Positions 1-5,760 of a stretch of DNA of 5,760 nucleotides are shown here, piece after piece. Under the pieces are notes generated by a model that did no database searches, had not been told where the DNA came from, and was given only the letters and a program-made list of their open reading frames with translations. The stretch's first letter is position 1; every line of letters starts with the position of its first letter. This stretch comes from Nitrospiraceae bacterium. Its GTDB lineage: Bacteria > Nitrospirota > Nitrospiria > Nitrospirales > UBA8639. The DNA lies in assembly GCA_003523945.1 (NCBI GenBank), contig DOFS01000485.1, positions 2,411 through 8,170 on the forward strand, read 5' to 3'. The translations under genes were made by a program, and so were the position numbers.

Positions 1-1176
1 GCCATTCAGCCCCTTTATGACCGGGCCGTTCTGCGAGTCTTGATGAGCGGGACCTTCGAACGGGGTGAAGGCTCACCGATTGCATTCCTGCCATATTCCA
101 CCACCGATCGGGGAAACCGACTTGACTGGGACAGCACGGAATCCCGCGCCGTCATTCGCTACACCCTGGCCGATGCCCTGCGCGAACATGCCTGCATCGA
201 TCTGACCGTCCACTATGCAAACTGTCAGGCAACCTGGTTAGACGCTCAGGGAACCGAGCACCATGTCGAAAGCCTGGCACATGCCGGAAAACAGACCGCA
301 GCCGCACTCTTAACAGCACTGAAAACGGAAGCCGCCCTGGAACTCTTGAGCACCGGCGTGAAAAATTGGCAGATCCATCGCACCACCCATCCCCGATCGA
401 AGCTGCTCGTCGTGGCCGCCAACATTGAGCAGGCACAAAAATATACGGCCTGGCTTCAGGAACGAGGCGTCCCTGCCAGGATTGCGACGAGCGACGATTC
501 CACTGCAGCCTATCAGGCGATCAAAGCCTTTAAACGACAGGGCAGCGGAGCCGTGGACTGCCTGATTACGGTGGCCATGGCCTATGAAGGCCTGGATGTG
601 CCGGCCATTACCCATCTCATTTGTTTAACGCATATCCGGACCAAGCCGTGGATCGAACAGGTCGTCCATCGCGCAACACGCATGGATCCGTTGGCAGGAC
701 CCTATTCGGAACAACGGGCCTATATTTACGCTCCGGACGACCGGCCATTCCGCGAATGTCTGGGGTACATCCTGGCACAACGCAATACCGCCATCACCGG
801 CACCGCGTCATCGATGCAATCGCTCGGAGAAGGAGCATACCCCGATGGCCAGGGACTTCTCCCGATGACCGATCGCGCGGAATCAAGCATCCAACCCTTG
901 CGGTCCGGTGTCCTCGAAATGCGCAATCAGGGGTTGTGGGCGAATCTGGCCGCATCGGGCCAAACGGAAACGCATCAAGAGACCCCGAAAGAACGATTGG
1001 ATCGCTTGCGGAAAAAAATTGAACAACATGTCCGCGCGCACGAGCAATCGCGAAGACTGGCGCATGGCACGGTGAACCGGGCGGTCTATTCCCGGTTTCG
1101 GAAGTCACGCGCCGCCATGACCGAATCCGAACTCAATAAAGTCTTGCAGTGGGTCAATAGGACCTATCCGCTCTAA
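1..1176 (+). CDS. Superfamily 2 DEAD/DEAH-type helicase, C-terminal part (5' end outside window)
   Basis: The frame is open from the first base, so the ATP-binding motifs I and II lie upstream of the window; 391 codons remain. Residue numbers here count from base 1. Near the start, LMSGTFERGE (residues 14-23) looks like helicase motif III, with SGT in place of the usual SAT. The second RecA-like domain follows: KLLVVAAN (134-141) for motif IV, TVAMAYEGLDVP (190-201) for motif V, and QVVHRATRMD (220-229) for motif VI with its arginine finger. These motifs imply an ATP-driven nucleic acid translocase or helicase. After motif VI come about 160 residues without a motif I recognise, ending in a charged, probably helical stretch rich in Lys, Arg and Glu. 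The style recalls helicases of phage-like or mobile regions, but no mobile gene lies nearby. The in-frame TTG/ATG at 40-45 falls inside motif III, so it is not the real start. The family call is firm; the specific role is unknown. Confidence 0.88.
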   Translation, partial: AIQPLYDRAVLRVLMSGTFERGEGSPIAFLPYSTTDRGNRLDWDSTESRAVIRYTLADALREHACIDLTVHYANCQATWLDAQGTEHHVESLAHAGKQTAAALLTALKTEAALELLSTGVKNWQIHRTTHPRSKLLVVAANIEQAQKYTAWLQERGVPARIATSDDSTAAYQAIKAFKRQGSGAVDCLITVAMAYEGLDVPAITHLICLTHIRTKPWIEQVVHRATRMDPLAGPYSEQRAYIYAPDDRPFRECLGYILAQRNTAITGTASSMQSLGEGAYPDGQGLLPMTDRAESSIQPLRSGVLEMRNQGLWANLAASGQTETHQETPKERLDRLRKKIEQHVRAHEQSRRLAHGTVNRAVYSRFRKSRAAMTESELNKVLQWVNRTYPL

Positions 1177-1205
1177 GTCACTATTTAGCAGGAACCCTCT
1201 TTTCC

Positions 1206-2063
1206 ATGTCCATACAATGGTTTCCCGGTCACATGAATGTCGCCCGCAAGGAAGCCGCCAAAGCCATGGAAACGATCGATGTCGTGGTTGAAATTCTGGA
1301 TGCGCGCATGCCGGATGCCAGCAGCAACCCATTAATCACGGAGCTGCGGCTGGCCCGCCAGCGTCCCTGCCTGAAGGTGCTCAACAAAGCGGATCTCGCC
1401 GACCCGGCCGTCACTCAAGCCTGGCTGAAAGAATACAACCGGGAACCTGACGTCAGTGCTGTCCCCCTCTCCTGCAACCATCCCGGCCAGGCCGCCAAGG
1501 TGCCAGGCCTCTGCCAGCTCCTTGCCCCGCATCGCAACAGCACCAGCAAGCCCCTTCGCATGCTGATCATGGGCATCCCCAATGTCGGAAAATCCACGCT
1601 TATGAATAGTCTGCTCAAACGCCGGCTCGCCCGGGTGGGCAACGAACCCGCCGTCACCAAAGTCCAGCAACGCCACACGTTGAACGACCACATGACCCTC
1701 ATCGACTCACCGGGCTTGTTGTGGCCGAAAATCGAACACCCCGTCGTGGGATTCCTCCTCGCCACCATCCATGCGGTAAGCGCCAAGGTCATGGTCGAAG
1801 AAGAAATTGCCGAATTTCTGCTCACCGTGCTCCTCGCGCGCTACCCCGGGCTACTGACGAAGCGCTACGGCTTTGGCCTAGAAGGGCTGGATAGCGAGGG
1901 CGTGCTCGACGCCATCGCTAGAAAACGTGGATGTCTGCGGAAAGGAAAGGGTGGGGAATTGGATAGGGAAAAAGCGGCCAAAATCCTGTTAACGGAATTT
2001 CGCAACGGCACATTAGGCCGCATCAGCTTGGAGACACCCGAGACACGAGACACATTGCTCTAG
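1206..2063 (+). CDS. ylqF: Ribosome biogenesis GTPase YlqF/RbgA
   Basis: Complete 285-residue protein, close to the 282 residues of the Bacillus subtilis enzyme. The family drives a late step of 50S subunit assembly in the cytoplasm using GTP. The circularly permuted G-domain is plain: the N-terminal WFPGHM signature (5-10), whose His9 is the catalytic histidine in the family, then G4 NKAD (60-63), G5 around LSC (88-90), G1 GIPNVGKST (123-131), G2 EPAVTK (147-152) and G3 DSPG (167-170). LLWPKIEHP (171-179) and the C-terminal RGCLRKG and GRISLETPE segments are also family signatures. From memory, the GNEPAVTK.QQR and GRISLETP wording resembles proteobacterial members more than Firmicutes. The ATG is preceded by AGGAA at 1190-1194, 11 nt away. 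It starts 29 nt after the helicase stop, so co-transcription is possible, though the functions are not obviously linked. Confidence 0.96.
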   Translation: MSIQWFPGHMNVARKEAAKAMETIDVVVEILDARMPDASSNPLITELRLARQRPCLKVLNKADLADPAVTQAWLKEYNREPDVSAVPLSCNHPGQAAKVPGLCQLLAPHRNSTSKPLRMLIMGIPNVGKSTLMNSLLKRRLARVGNEPAVTKVQQRHTLNDHMTLIDSPGLLWPKIEHPVVGFLLATIHAVSAKVMVEEEIAEFLLTVLLARYPGLLTKRYGFGLEGLDSEGVLDAIARKRGCLRKGKGGELDREKAAKILLTEFRNGTLGRISLETPETRDTLL

Positions 2064-2184
2064 TCTCCTCATTCGTCAATGCCTTTCTGTGTATGCGAAG
2101 CCCTTTAACTTCGTTCAGGACAGACTCCTCACACACTCTCCGGGTTCGTCTCACGACAGGAATCGGTGGCGAAAATCCTTAAAA

Positions 2185-2236
2185 TGGGTGTCATCCTTCC
2201 CCCTGCTCATCCTCACAAAAAAGTGGAAGACACCCA
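2185..2236 (-). terminator. Possible hairpin terminator of the small zinc-finger gene
   Basis: TGGGTGTC (2185-2192) and GACACCCA (2229-2236) are perfect inverted repeats. An inner TTCC (2197-2200) and GGAA (2225-2228) can extend the stem past a 4-nt bulge. Read on the minus strand, the stem lies 37 nt beyond the stop of the 55-residue gene and is followed by TTTTAAGGATTTT, a broken T-tract. The position, between the convergent ylqF and zinc-finger genes, suits a terminator. The 24-nt loop and weak T-tract make it imperfect. Confidence 0.35.
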
Positions 2237-2273
2237 CCAGAAGAAATTGCTTCCCCACTCTCTTCTAATTTCG

Positions 2274-2441
2274 TTAAGTTTCTTCCTTGCCCTCGAGGCA
2301 GTTGATACATTCATCAATTTGCGGGTCTCCATGAAGGCGACAAAAATACCGCGAGCATTGCCTGCAGACCATATTAGTCAGGCATTCCGTACCTGCTTCC
2401 TCACACAAATAGCACTTTTTTTCCCGTTTCGCGTTCGGCAT
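2274..2441 (-). CDS. Small cysteine-rich zinc-finger protein (AN1/B-box-like spacing)
   Basis: A 55-residue protein with eight cysteines and one histidine: C10-x2-C13, C20, C26-x2-C29, C34-x2-H37 and C45-x2-C48. Leaving out C20, the order C-x2-C-x12-C-x2-C-x4-C-x2-H-x7-C-x2-C is close to the cross-brace zinc-finger layout of AN1 and B-box domains, and YFCRLH (32-37) resembles the AN1 core. It should bind two zinc ions. The N-terminus (PNAKREKK) is basic and the C-terminus acidic, with no signal peptide or membrane segment, so a cytoplasmic adaptor or nucleic-acid-binding role is possible but unproven. The start is well supported: AGGAG at 2449-2453 sits 7 nt before the ATG. An ATG further up (2458) is out of frame. 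The gene converges on ylqF and stands alone. I do not recognise a named family. The dense, ordered Cys pairs make chance very unlikely. Confidence 0.82.
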   Translation of the reverse strand: MPNAKREKKCYLCEEAGTECLTNMVCRQCSRYFCRLHGDPQIDECINCLEGKEET

Positions 2442-2579
2442 GACTTTTCTCCTGCCATGGGATTGTGCGAGCGAATCTCCGGACAGACGAGGCGCCCGCT
2501 AAACTACGGATACAAGCAACATCCGGCAAACGATCAGGGTGACTCCCTTCCATGAGAGCCAGGTGAGATTGTGGAGAAC

Positions 2580-2605
2580 ATGGATGGATGGATGTCCGGG
2601 GGGGG
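2580..2605. repeat. Short ATGG tandem repeat beside an 8-base G run
   Basis: ATGG is repeated almost four times at 2580-2594, and eight G residues follow at 2598-2605. Both lie in the stretch 2442-2729, between the zinc-finger gene and the frameshifted remnant, where I see no other convincing gene. Such simple tracts are prone to slippage, but no open frame that I trust crosses them. Confidence 0.6.
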
Positions 2606-2729
2606 TGAGCATCCTGACAGGAGAGGACAGACAAAAGCCTCGTGAAACAGGAGAAAGAATGTATGAGGCTGAACGCGATCCTGTGAACTTGAAGGAAATC
2701 GCCAATCCACATAATCGTTCCAAGCGAAA

Positions 2730-2977
2730 TCACAGGTTAAGAAATTCCAGTTTCCAGACTACAACATCACCCTGACTTTCCGTCATCTCCAAGCGGGAAT
2801 CACACTCATGACCACAGGACACGTACCGGATACAATTGGATTCGACCACCGGATGAATGGGTTCGTCTGAAAATAGAGATCGACAAATGTGCCCTCACGA
2901 TATGGCGGAAGAACAGGACTGCAAAGGGAATAGCCGCACCACCGGGAACATGTCACGGCAAAACCTGATACGCTCAT
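2730..2977 (-). pseudogene. Possible frameshifted remnant of a small cysteine-containing protein
   Basis: Two adjoining minus-strand frames each look coding and would join through one missing base. The first, from the ATG at 2977, contains VTCSRWCGYS and then LPPYREGTFVDLYF. The second contains SDEPIHPVVESN, then YVSCGHECDSRLEM, and stops at 2730-2732. They meet at a run of four T on the minus strand (plus-strand A at 2870-2873). Adding one T would give a continuous protein of about 82 residues, with C10-x3-C14 near the start and C55-x3-C59 further on, a layout like a two-knuckle zinc ribbon. No good ribosome binding site precedes the ATG, so the start is uncertain and the frame might begin further up. 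A sequencing error would explain it equally well. Alternatives are chance, or a short frame starting at GTG 2849. The reading rests on protein-like composition, not on a recognised family. Confidence 0.35.
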
Positions 2978-3063
2978 GATGGCTAGCCAGGCCCCACCCG
3001 TTGGAAAACACCAATCACACACGGACCCGCCCGATTCCAAATGCCTTGGAGGAAAGGCCACCC

Positions 3064-3378
3064 TCACTTCTTTTTGGATTTTCCCCACGTTTCACTCAGT
3101 ACCGATTTCCACTCATCACGGGATACCGCCGGCATCGTCTTAATCCGAATATGCCCCATTGAGGCATTGAGGACGCCAGCCTTCATGGCAGCGCGATTAT
3201 TGGGGAATTCTAAAATGGCCACCACATCATATTCCCCCAGGCAATAAAAGGCATGAAGCATTTTCCCCCCCAGGGATTCGATATTTTTCTTCACCAGATC
3301 CGACCGCTGCACACCCTTGTCCTTCATGGTCTTCAGCCCGTCATGGGTAAAGTTCACGAGACTTACGTAGATCGGCAT
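3064..3378 (-). CDS. GYD-domain protein
   Basis: Complete 104-residue protein of the GYD family (Pfam GYD, COG4274), small cytoplasmic proteins with a ferredoxin-like dimeric fold and no agreed function. The family signature is LGEYDVVAILEFP (47-59), with G48, Y50 and D51 giving the name. It begins with the usual strand MPIYVSLVNFT and helix GLKTMKD, and ends with a lysine-rich tail (WGKSKKK). The length is typical. GGAGGT at 3384-3389 lies 5 nt before the ATG, which fixes the start. It is 197 nt from the DUF427 gene upstream, so it probably has its own promoter. The only likely partner downstream is the doubtful remnant at 2730-2977. Confidence 0.93.
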   Translation of the reverse strand: MPIYVSLVNFTHDGLKTMKDKGVQRSDLVKKNIESLGGKMLHAFYCLGEYDVVAILEFPNNRAAMKAGVLNASMGHIRIKTMPAVSRDEWKSVLSETWGKSKKK

Positions 3379-3447
3379 GATGTACCTCCCCGGGGAAAGT
3401 GAATAATGTTGAAGATGTCAGGCCTGGAAACGAGCCACACCTATCCT

Positions 3448-3476
3448 AATAGAACGAATCAATAAAAAATAGTCTA
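3448..3476 (-). promoter_or_regulatory. Possible sigma-70-type promoter of the GYD gene
   Basis: On the minus strand, TAGACT (3471-3476) and TCTATT (3448-3453) are separated by 17 nt and each match four of six bases of the -35 and -10 consensus. The spacer is A/T-rich, in contrast to the surrounding sequence. Transcription would start near 3441, leaving a leader of about 60 nt before the ATG at 3378. This is a pattern match only. Confidence 0.3.
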
Positions 3477-3575
3477 TTTCTCATGCCTGACCATGGCCAC
3501 GCGCGAGTTAGCGAACCTGCCGCATCCTGTGTGGGAGATGAAAGTGGGAAAAACCTGTTCATTTTTTGAGGATCA

Positions 3576-3944
3576 TTAGCTGGGAGAAAGCTCCTCGATG
3601 GCATCCATTTTTTCGGGATAGAAGGCCACGTAATCCTTGATGTCAGCCACGGAGGCTAAAGGGGCCTCATACGTCCAGACCGCATTCTCCGCTGTTTTGC
3701 CGTTCACGCTCACGGTGAAATACGACGCGTCACCTTTAAATGGGCAGTGGGTGGAATGGGTCGTGGGTCGAAGACAGGACATCGTCACATCTTCACGCGG
3801 GAGGTATTGAGCCGGAGGCACAGGACCCTCCCGCAAGGTCAGAGCTCGTTTGGTGTCCGCAATCACGGTCCCGTTAAATGTCACCTTTACCCGATTCGGA
3901 TTGGGTGAAATCGTGATGGCATGTGGATGGTTCGGTGCAGTCAT
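3576..3944 (-). CDS. DUF427 domain protein
   Basis: A 122-residue protein of the DUF427 family (PF04248), small beta-rich proteins of unknown biochemical role; a Pfam name linking it to nucleotidyltransferases is not proof of activity. Typical features are VTFNGTVIADTKRALTLREG (21-40), PPAQYLPREDV (43-53), THCPFKGDASYFTV (65-78), AVWTYEAPL (88-96) and DYVAFYPEKMD (104-114). It fills a single domain of normal length, with no signal peptide. The frame is open to an ATG at 4070 that would overlap the hydrolase end, but AGGAG at 3953-3957, 8 nt before the ATG at 3944, marks the likely start, and the family homology begins just after it. It lies 103 nt after the hydrolase stop. A possible small frame ends on its start codon (ATGA), so translational coupling is conceivable. 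Confidence 0.92.
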   Translation of the reverse strand: MTAPNHPHAITISPNPNRVKVTFNGTVIADTKRALTLREGPVPPAQYLPREDVTMSCLRPTTHSTHCPFKGDASYFTVSVNGKTAENAVWTYEAPLASVADIKDYVAFYPEKMDAIEELSPS

Positions 3945-4036
3945 GGTGTGAGCTCCTTTCTTGCGGTCATGAATTTTGGACGAGTACATAGGGGAAGTGG
4001 GAAGAAGCAGGCAGTCTGAGATTTGAATGGAAGCAT
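3941..4036 (-). CDS. Possible 31-residue small ORF overlapping the DUF427 start
   Basis: Directly after the hydrolase stop (4048-4050) the minus strand carries GGGAGG and, 6 nt after its GGAGG core, an ATG at 4036. The frame runs 31 codons (MLPFKSQTACFFPLPLCTRP, then KFMTARKELTP) and its TGA overlaps the DUF427 ATG as ATGA, the classic arrangement for coupled translation. The peptide has two Cys, a short hydrophobic middle and a basic end. I recognise no family. A 31-codon open stretch is easily reached by chance, so the case rests on the ribosome binding site and the overlap. It may be a leader peptide that passes ribosomes to the DUF427 start, or a coincidence. Confidence 0.3.
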   Translation of the reverse strand: MLPFKSQTACFFPLPLCTRPKFMTARKELTP

Positions 4037-4047
4037 GAACGACCTCC

Positions 4048-4806
4048 CTACTGAACCTGTCCGGCAACATGTAAAAACGTCGCCAGATTGGCCGGTTTGC
4101 TGAACCGATGGTCCCCGGTCTTTAATAGCAGCTCAATGGGATACTGAGGATCCTGACTGAGCAAGTGCTCGGTGAATTCCCAGCTTCCTTTGGGAAGGAT
4201 CACCACGTCCTGCAGTCCGTGCACAATGCGCGTGGGAACCCTCCTGGGGGAGTCTAATCGTTTGGCCCATAGCGCCTCGCTTTCCTCCACCCATTTCCAC
4301 GAAAGCGGAAAGTCTTTATGCAAGGCATCATCATCCCAGGGCATCCATCCGGTCTCCTGCCACTGTTGGCGGCGAGAAGGAGGAATATCCTGCGCCCGTT
4401 TCCCCATCATATTAAACGCCGGAGACAGCAGGACCAGCTGTTGCACATGAGGAAACTCCTGTCCTAGGAGCCAGGCCAGCCAGCCACCTAAGGACGAGCC
4501 GATAATGGTCACCGGAGGACCATCGGCCAGCATCTTCGTCACGCATCGTGCATCCTCCAGCCAGTCAGCCAAGGTATAGTCGGCAAAGACACCTTCCGAG
4601 TCACCATTCCCACGAAAATCAAAGCAGCAGAATCCCCAATTATGTTCCCGGCACAAATCGGCAAGAGCTTTGCTTTTGTTACCCCACCGCTTGGAAAGAA
4701 AGCCGGTGACAAAAAGCAATTCCCGGTCCTGACCAGGAATGCGGTCACCGACAATCAGCTTAGAATCCGCTCCGGGTATTTCAAATCGGGTTGATTGATT
4801 CATCAT
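4048..4806 (-). CDS. Alpha/beta hydrolase (ABHD10-like esterase/thioesterase)
   Basis: Complete 252-residue alpha/beta hydrolase. The catalytic triad can be read off: Ser105 in the nucleophile elbow GSSLGG (103-108), Asp200 in VHGLQDVV (195-202) and His233 in GDHRFS (231-236). FVTGFLS (32-38), with the following GNKSKAL, supplies the oxyanion loop, and FDFRGNGDSEG (62-72) is the conserved strand and turn before the elbow. The order and spacing resemble the ABHD10 group (acyl-protein thioesterase or acyl-glucuronide esterase in animals), so a serine esterase or thioesterase is likely; the substrate is unknown. No signal peptide is visible, so it should be cytoplasmic. AGGA at 4815-4818 lies 8 nt before the first of two consecutive ATGs; the second (4803) is possible. 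It is 186 nt from the phosphodiesterase gene upstream and leads into the DUF427 region. Confidence 0.9.
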   Translation of the reverse strand: MMNQSTRFEIPGADSKLIVGDRIPGQDRELLFVTGFLSKRWGNKSKALADLCREHNWGFCCFDFRGNGDSEGVFADYTLADWLEDARCVTKMLADGPPVTIIGSSLGGWLAWLLGQEFPHVQQLVLLSPAFNMMGKRAQDIPPSRRQQWQETGWMPWDDDALHKDFPLSWKWVEESEALWAKRLDSPRRVPTRIVHGLQDVVILPKGSWEFTEHLLSQDPQYPIELLLKTGDHRFSKPANLATFLHVAGQVQ

Positions 4807-4992
4807 AGTTCATGTCCTGTCAGGTGAATTAGGAATTGAAGGTTTAATAAAAAGGAAGACGAGGATATTACTATTCAAGACGTGATTCCATCTTTGGTGT
4901 AACACATCGATAGGGTGTGAGAAAACAGCCTGGCTTTTGACGTTTGGTAACGGGGGAAGCAGCGGCTCCTTCCCTAGAAGAGTTTGGAACAG

Positions 4993-5760
4993 TCACAGCG
5001 CGGGTGCGCAGCGAGGAGGCTGTGGGCATGAGAAGGGAGGCGTGCCCTTCCAATCCGGAACCACCGGAGTCATGCCTAGGGCGCAAACGGCGTCCATAGC
5101 CGGCAGGGCATGGTCGACCAGAACGAAGTCCACCCCGCGATCGAACAGATCGCTCAGGTCTCCTCTGAGTTCGCTCTCGTCCTCATCCCGTAGCCACGAA
5201 TAGTTCACGCGGATTCCTGCCTGCTTCAGTTGGTTAATGGTCTCGATGCCCGGCCTGCCACGCAGAAAGGACAATTGGATGAACTCATCACAAGACGTGA
5301 TCGTGGTGTCAACGTATTGATAACGGAGGATCTCGCGACTCATGTTGGCGACCCAGCTCTCTGCGCCAGCCTTCTCTGCCACCCGGCGCACGGCCTGGTC
5401 GGTATCCTCGCGCGCGCCAAAGATAATCTGGTTGAAGCGGTTGGCTTTTGCGACGGTCTCCGCCACGAGCCTCCCAACCAGCGGATCGTCTTCTTTGATG
5501 TCCACATTGACCCAGACATTCTGCGGCATGACGGCAAGTGCTTCTTTAAATGTGGGAATGCGCTGCCCCATTACCTCTCCCGCACAGGGCTCAAGCCACA
5601 GGTTTTGTACCTGCGCAAGAGTGGACTCGGAAATGCGCAACGTCCCCCCCTGCTCATCTGTCACACGATCATTATGTGCCACAACTAGTACCCCATCTGC
5701 GGTAGATCGCACATCCAATTCAATCTGGTGAACACCAAGGCAGATTGCCCGCTGAAACGC
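4993..5760 (-). CDS. Glycerophosphodiester phosphodiesterase family protein (5' end outside window)
   Basis: The frame is open to the right edge, so the N-terminus with the first His-Arg motif is missing; 255 residues remain. Residue numbers count from base 5760. The GDPD signature is clear: AFQRAICLGVHQIELDVRST (1-20) with metal ligands E14 and D16, ADGVLVVAHND (21-31) with catalytic H29, IPTFKEALAV (68-77), and VNVDIKED (84-91) with D87 as the probable third metal ligand. GVDFVLVDHALP near the end corresponds to the last strand of the TIM barrel. The family cleaves glycerophosphodiesters to glycerol 3-phosphate and an alcohol in phospholipid turnover. The last 15 residues (PPFSCPQPPRCAPAL) are Pro- and Cys-rich and unlike the barrel. 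Location cannot be judged without the N-terminus. The TTG at 5718 is inside the active-site motif, so it is not the start. Confidence 0.92.
   Translation of the reverse strand, partial: AFQRAICLGVHQIELDVRSTADGVLVVAHNDRVTDEQGGTLRISESTLAQVQNLWLEPCAGEVMGQRIPTFKEALAVMPQNVWVNVDIKEDDPLVGRLVAETVAKANRFNQIIFGAREDTDQAVRRVAEKAGAESWVANMSREILRYQYVDTTITSCDEFIQLSFLRGRPGIETINQLKQAGIRVNYSWLRDEDESELRGDLSDLFDRGVDFVLVDHALPAMDAVCALGMTPVVPDWKGTPPFSCPQPPRCAPAL

Noticed and set aside
2096..2113. CGAAG/CTTCG inverted repeat after ylqF
   Set aside because: A 5-bp stem with an 8-nt loop and no T-run; not a convincing terminator for ylqF.
2166..2555. Plus-strand frame of 129 codons across the zinc-finger gene
   Set aside because: It is the opposite-strand shadow of the 55-residue zinc-finger gene, has no clear ribosome binding site and does not look like a real protein.
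2499..2723. Minus-strand frame of 74 codons with a hydrophobic C-terminus
   Set aside because: No ribosome binding site, unlikely composition, and it crosses the ATGG repeat and G run.
2659..2775. Plus-strand 38-codon frame beginning MYEAERDPVN with AGGAG 5 nt upstream
   Set aside because: The ribosome binding site is good, but the second half is low-complexity and basic, no family is recognisable, and it overlaps the opposite-strand remnant that looks more protein-like.
3043..3058. GCCTT/AAGGC hairpin just after the GYD stop
   Set aside because: Only a 5-bp stem and no T-tract after it, too weak to call a terminator.
3435..3551. Minus-strand 38-codon frame beginning MNRFFPLSSP
   Set aside because: No ribosome binding site and no recognisable features; it runs through the proposed promoter of the GYD gene.
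3945..4070. 42-codon N-terminal extension of the DUF427 protein from the ATG at 4070
   Set aside because: It would overlap the hydrolase end, adds no family-like sequence, and a far better ribosome binding site precedes the ATG at 3944.
4966..4986. GGGAAG/CTTCCC inverted repeat after the phosphodiesterase gene
   Set aside because: A 6-bp stem in the right place, but no T-tract follows it on the minus strand.

Overview
This is a 5.76-kb piece of a bacterial chromosome of intermediate G+C. Every reading frame I trust is bacterial in type, with Shine-Dalgarno sites ahead of most starts. There is no tRNA, rRNA, transposase, CRISPR array or phage structural gene. The source organism cannot be fixed. 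The mix of a proteobacterial-style RbgA/YlqF, a GYD protein, a DUF427 protein and an ABHD10-like hydrolase would suit an environmental Gram-negative lineage; Nitrospirota is only a hunch.

Left part, plus strand (1-2063): the C-terminal part of a superfamily 2 (DEAD/DEAH-type) helicase whose start lies outside the window, then, 29 nt later, a complete circularly permuted GTPase of the YlqF/RbgA family, which acts in 50S ribosome assembly. The two may be co-transcribed.

Middle part (2064-3063): a gene-poor kilobase. On the minus strand it holds a clear 55-residue cysteine-rich zinc-finger protein (2274-2441) with a strong ribosome binding site, and a possible hairpin terminator downstream. Further right on the same strand is a possible frameshifted remnant of another small cysteine-containing protein (2730-2977). 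Between them lie only a short ATGG repeat and a run of G.

Right part, minus strand (3064-5760), read from right to left: a glycerophosphodiester phosphodiesterase cut by the window edge, an alpha/beta hydrolase, a possible 31-codon open frame whose stop overlaps the next start (ATGA), a DUF427 protein, and a GYD-domain protein with its own ribosome binding site and a possible promoter. The hydrolase, small frame and DUF427 gene are close enough to be one transcript. The others are separated by 190-200 nt and are probably expressed independently. The products look like soluble housekeeping or accessory enzymes and do not form a recognisable pathway.

I found no clear new multi-gene system. The points most worth a second look are the 55-residue zinc finger, the frameshifted cysteine-rich frame, and the small frame that may couple the hydrolase to the DUF427 gene.
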